From NCBI GenBank assembly GCA_949745755.1, contig CATJZL010000101.1, positions 1 to 15,014 on the forward strand: a stretch of DNA of 15,014 nucleotides. The letters run 5' to 3'. Positions 13,373 through 15,014 of the stretch are shown here, piece by piece (position 1 is the stretch's first letter; every line of letters begins with the position of its first letter). The notes beneath the pieces are model-generated. The model worked only from the letters and a program-made list of their open reading frames with translations. It searched no databases and had not been told where the DNA came from. This stretch comes from UBA2730 sp022793235. Lineage in GTDB: Bacteria > Bacillota_I > Bacilli_A > RF39 > UBA660. A program made the translations under genes and the position numbers.

Positions 13373-15014
13373 ATGGATGAATTTGATATAGTGAAACAAA
13401 ACTTAGACTACATTTTAGAAAAAGGCGATTTATACGATATGATAGCAAAAAAAGAAAAAGTATACCCAATGTCAAATGCTTTTTTGAAATTGAATATTTT
13501 CCTATTATCTCGTATGTTATATGTAGGAGTTTATATATATAGTAGTATAAAAGCACGCCATGCACCAGTTGAAAAGGTATATAATGCTCAAGAACAAATT
13601 CGTAAAATTTTAGGTGTAAATATAGATATCATACGCTCAAAAAAAACAAAGAAATTACATAGATCTCTAAAAAAAGAAAAGAAAACATTATCTATTCTTT
13701 ATAAAACAGAAAATACAAATATAAATTCTTACATAGATCATTTAAAAAAAATAGCAGATTTTTGTGAATTATACTCTATAAATGAAATAGTATTAAGAGA
13801 AAATGATATTATGGCTTTATCAGAAGATATATTTATATGTGACTTTGGATATACAACTATGTCAGACATTTTAACGGGTAATGAATTATTATTAGAAGTA
13901 GATAAACTTTCTAAAGAGTATGTGCGAGTATTAACAAAAAATGAGTTATTAAAATTAATAGAAAGAATGAAAAAACAAAACATAAAGGATGAATTTATAA
14001 AAGAAATAATAGATAAAATAAAGGATCCTTTAATAAATGAAGCCTGTCAAAGTTTTTTTGTTGACAAAGATTTAGAAAAATTAAAAATGATGGTAGCATC
14101 AAGACTAACACTCTTTATGAATGAGGATAACATATCAAAAGATAAAATAGAGGGAAAAGTAATCGAATCTATTACTTTACATGATGAGTATATAAAAATC
14201 GTAACATATAATAAAGATAATAAAATAGTAAATAGAAAAGTAATGTATCTATATGAGTATTTAGAAGTAATGAGTAGTCAGGAATTAATAGCACAAAGCA
14301 AACAAAGAGAAAAGAACGATAAAATGTTAATAGCAGCACTCTACCTACATTTATATAATAATGACAACAAAAGTTTAAAACAAAAAACAAACGAGCTTGA
14401 TATAAGCTTCTATGATAAGATTTATAATCAATATAAAGAAAAAAGAGATAAAAAAATAAAAAAGATAGAGGGACTCTATACAAAAAAGTACAAGATAGCA
14501 AAAAATCTAATTTCTCTTCTTTCTGCACTATATGTAACATGTATTTTATTCATAACAATTCTTTGTCCCATTTTCGCCATAAATTTTATAAAAAAACAAA
14601 ACTCTAAGAGTGAAGATAAAAATAGAGTAAATATAGGTATAGAAAGTTTAGTCTATACGTATAAAAAATCAATAGAAATAGAAAAAGAAGTAATAACGAA
14701 ATTGATAGGAAAATCAATAAATAAACTAGTAGAAATAAATAATGAATTAAGAGCCTTAACTGGAGATGTAGAGGATTATGAAAATAAGGATGAAATATTG
14801 GGCATAGTTTATGCAGGAAAAAACAATAAATTACCTAAATATTATGCGATGGACTATGCAACGAGTGCTATTTATTCAGAAGGTAAAATAGAGTATCAAA
14901 TGAAAAAAGATAGGATTTCTTTTAAAAACATAAGAAATTTAGAAACTATATTTAAAGTAAAATATAGTATAAGTAGAAAAGAATTAAAGAGTGCCGTGAA
15001 AAATAAAACCATAA
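13373..15014 (+). CDS. Large membrane protein paired with MoxR, C-terminus outside window, unrecognised
   Basis: The frame is open from ATG 13373 to the window end (547 residues seen). AAGGAAAG (13358-13365) lies upstream with a seven-base spacer. The first 375 residues are charged, Lys/Glu-rich and probably helical and cytoplasmic, with one moderately hydrophobic segment (about 37-58, AFLKLNIFLLSRMLYVGVYI) that could be amphipathic or a membrane hairpin. A clear transmembrane helix spans about 379-404. The part after it (from 405) begins with a coiled-coil-like region and continues past the window. I recognise no family: no vWA, DUF58 or transglutaminase motif is visible so far. Operon position after MoxR suggests it is the ATPase's client or complex partner. 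Confidence 0.8.
   Translation, partial: MDEFDIVKQNLDYILEKGDLYDMIAKKEKVYPMSNAFLKLNIFLLSRMLYVGVYIYSSIKARHAPVEKVYNAQEQIRKILGVNIDIIRSKKTKKLHRSLKKEKKTLSILYKTENTNINSYIDHLKKIADFCELYSINEIVLRENDIMALSEDIFICDFGYTTMSDILTGNELLLEVDKLSKEYVRVLTKNELLKLIERMKKQNIKDEFIKEIIDKIKDPLINEACQSFFVDKDLEKLKMMVASRLTLFMNEDNISKDKIEGKVIESITLHDEYIKIVTYNKDNKIVNRKVMYLYEYLEVMSSQELIAQSKQREKNDKMLIAALYLHLYNNDNKSLKQKTNELDISFYDKIYNQYKEKRDKKIKKIEGLYTKKYKIAKNLISLLSALYVTCILFITILCPIFAINFIKKQNSKSEDKNRVNIGIESLVYTYKKSIEIEKEVITKLIGKSINKLVEINNELRALTGDVEDYENKDEILGIVYAGKNNKLPKYYAMDYATSAIYSEGKIEYQMKKDRISFKNIRNLETIFKVKYSISRKELKSAVKNKTI

Overview
The window is strongly AT-rich, with A/T-biased codons, AGGAG-type ribosome binding sites, sigma-A-like promoters (TTGACA/TATAAT and TGn-extended -10s) and a CIRCE heat-shock operator. 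This suggests a low-GC Bacillota, plausibly one of the uncultured gut Bacilli or Erysipelotrichia/Mollicutes-like lineages. The genetic code looks standard: the 1297-residue gene uses only TGG for Trp, and TGA serves as a stop (for example after the CDF transporter). No tRNA, rRNA or CRISPR array was seen.

Region 1 (1-2962) looks like the right-hand end of an integrated mobile element. It holds the 3' end of an unknown gene, a large serine recombinase reading leftward, a divergently transcribed cluster of tiny lysine-rich ORFs (two of them joined across an A7 run in a way that suggests a frameshift), a 56-aa protein and an XRE-family repressor. Palindromes that could be operators lie upstream of the repressor, and a terminator-like hairpin follows it. 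Directly after that hairpin, reading frame resumes in the middle of a CotJC-type manganese catalase (2963-3352) that has lost its N-terminal third. The element therefore probably interrupts this gene, as skin-like elements interrupt sporulation genes. The other half would lie left of the window.

Region 2 (3370-8870, minus strand) is chromosomal housekeeping and carbohydrate metabolism. It contains a very large protein resembling the C-terminal GH94-type part of cyclic beta-1,2-glucan synthases but apparently without the catalytic acid motif, a small heat-shock protein under CIRCE/HrcA-type control, and phosphate acetyltransferase (pta). Terminators are compact, and several overlap stop codons.

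Region 3 (8950-15014, plus strand) holds a divergent protein-kinase-like protein, a CDF-family cation efflux transporter with an altered metal site, a single-pass membrane protein with a Pro/Asn-rich cytoplasmic arm and four outer cysteines, and a two-gene unit of a MoxR-type AAA+ ATPase with a large unrecognised membrane protein that runs off the window end. Each of the first three has its own extended -10-like promoter. The MoxR pair is the best candidate for an undescribed membrane or envelope system. The recombinase-interrupted cotJC-like gene is the best candidate for an unusual genetic arrangement.
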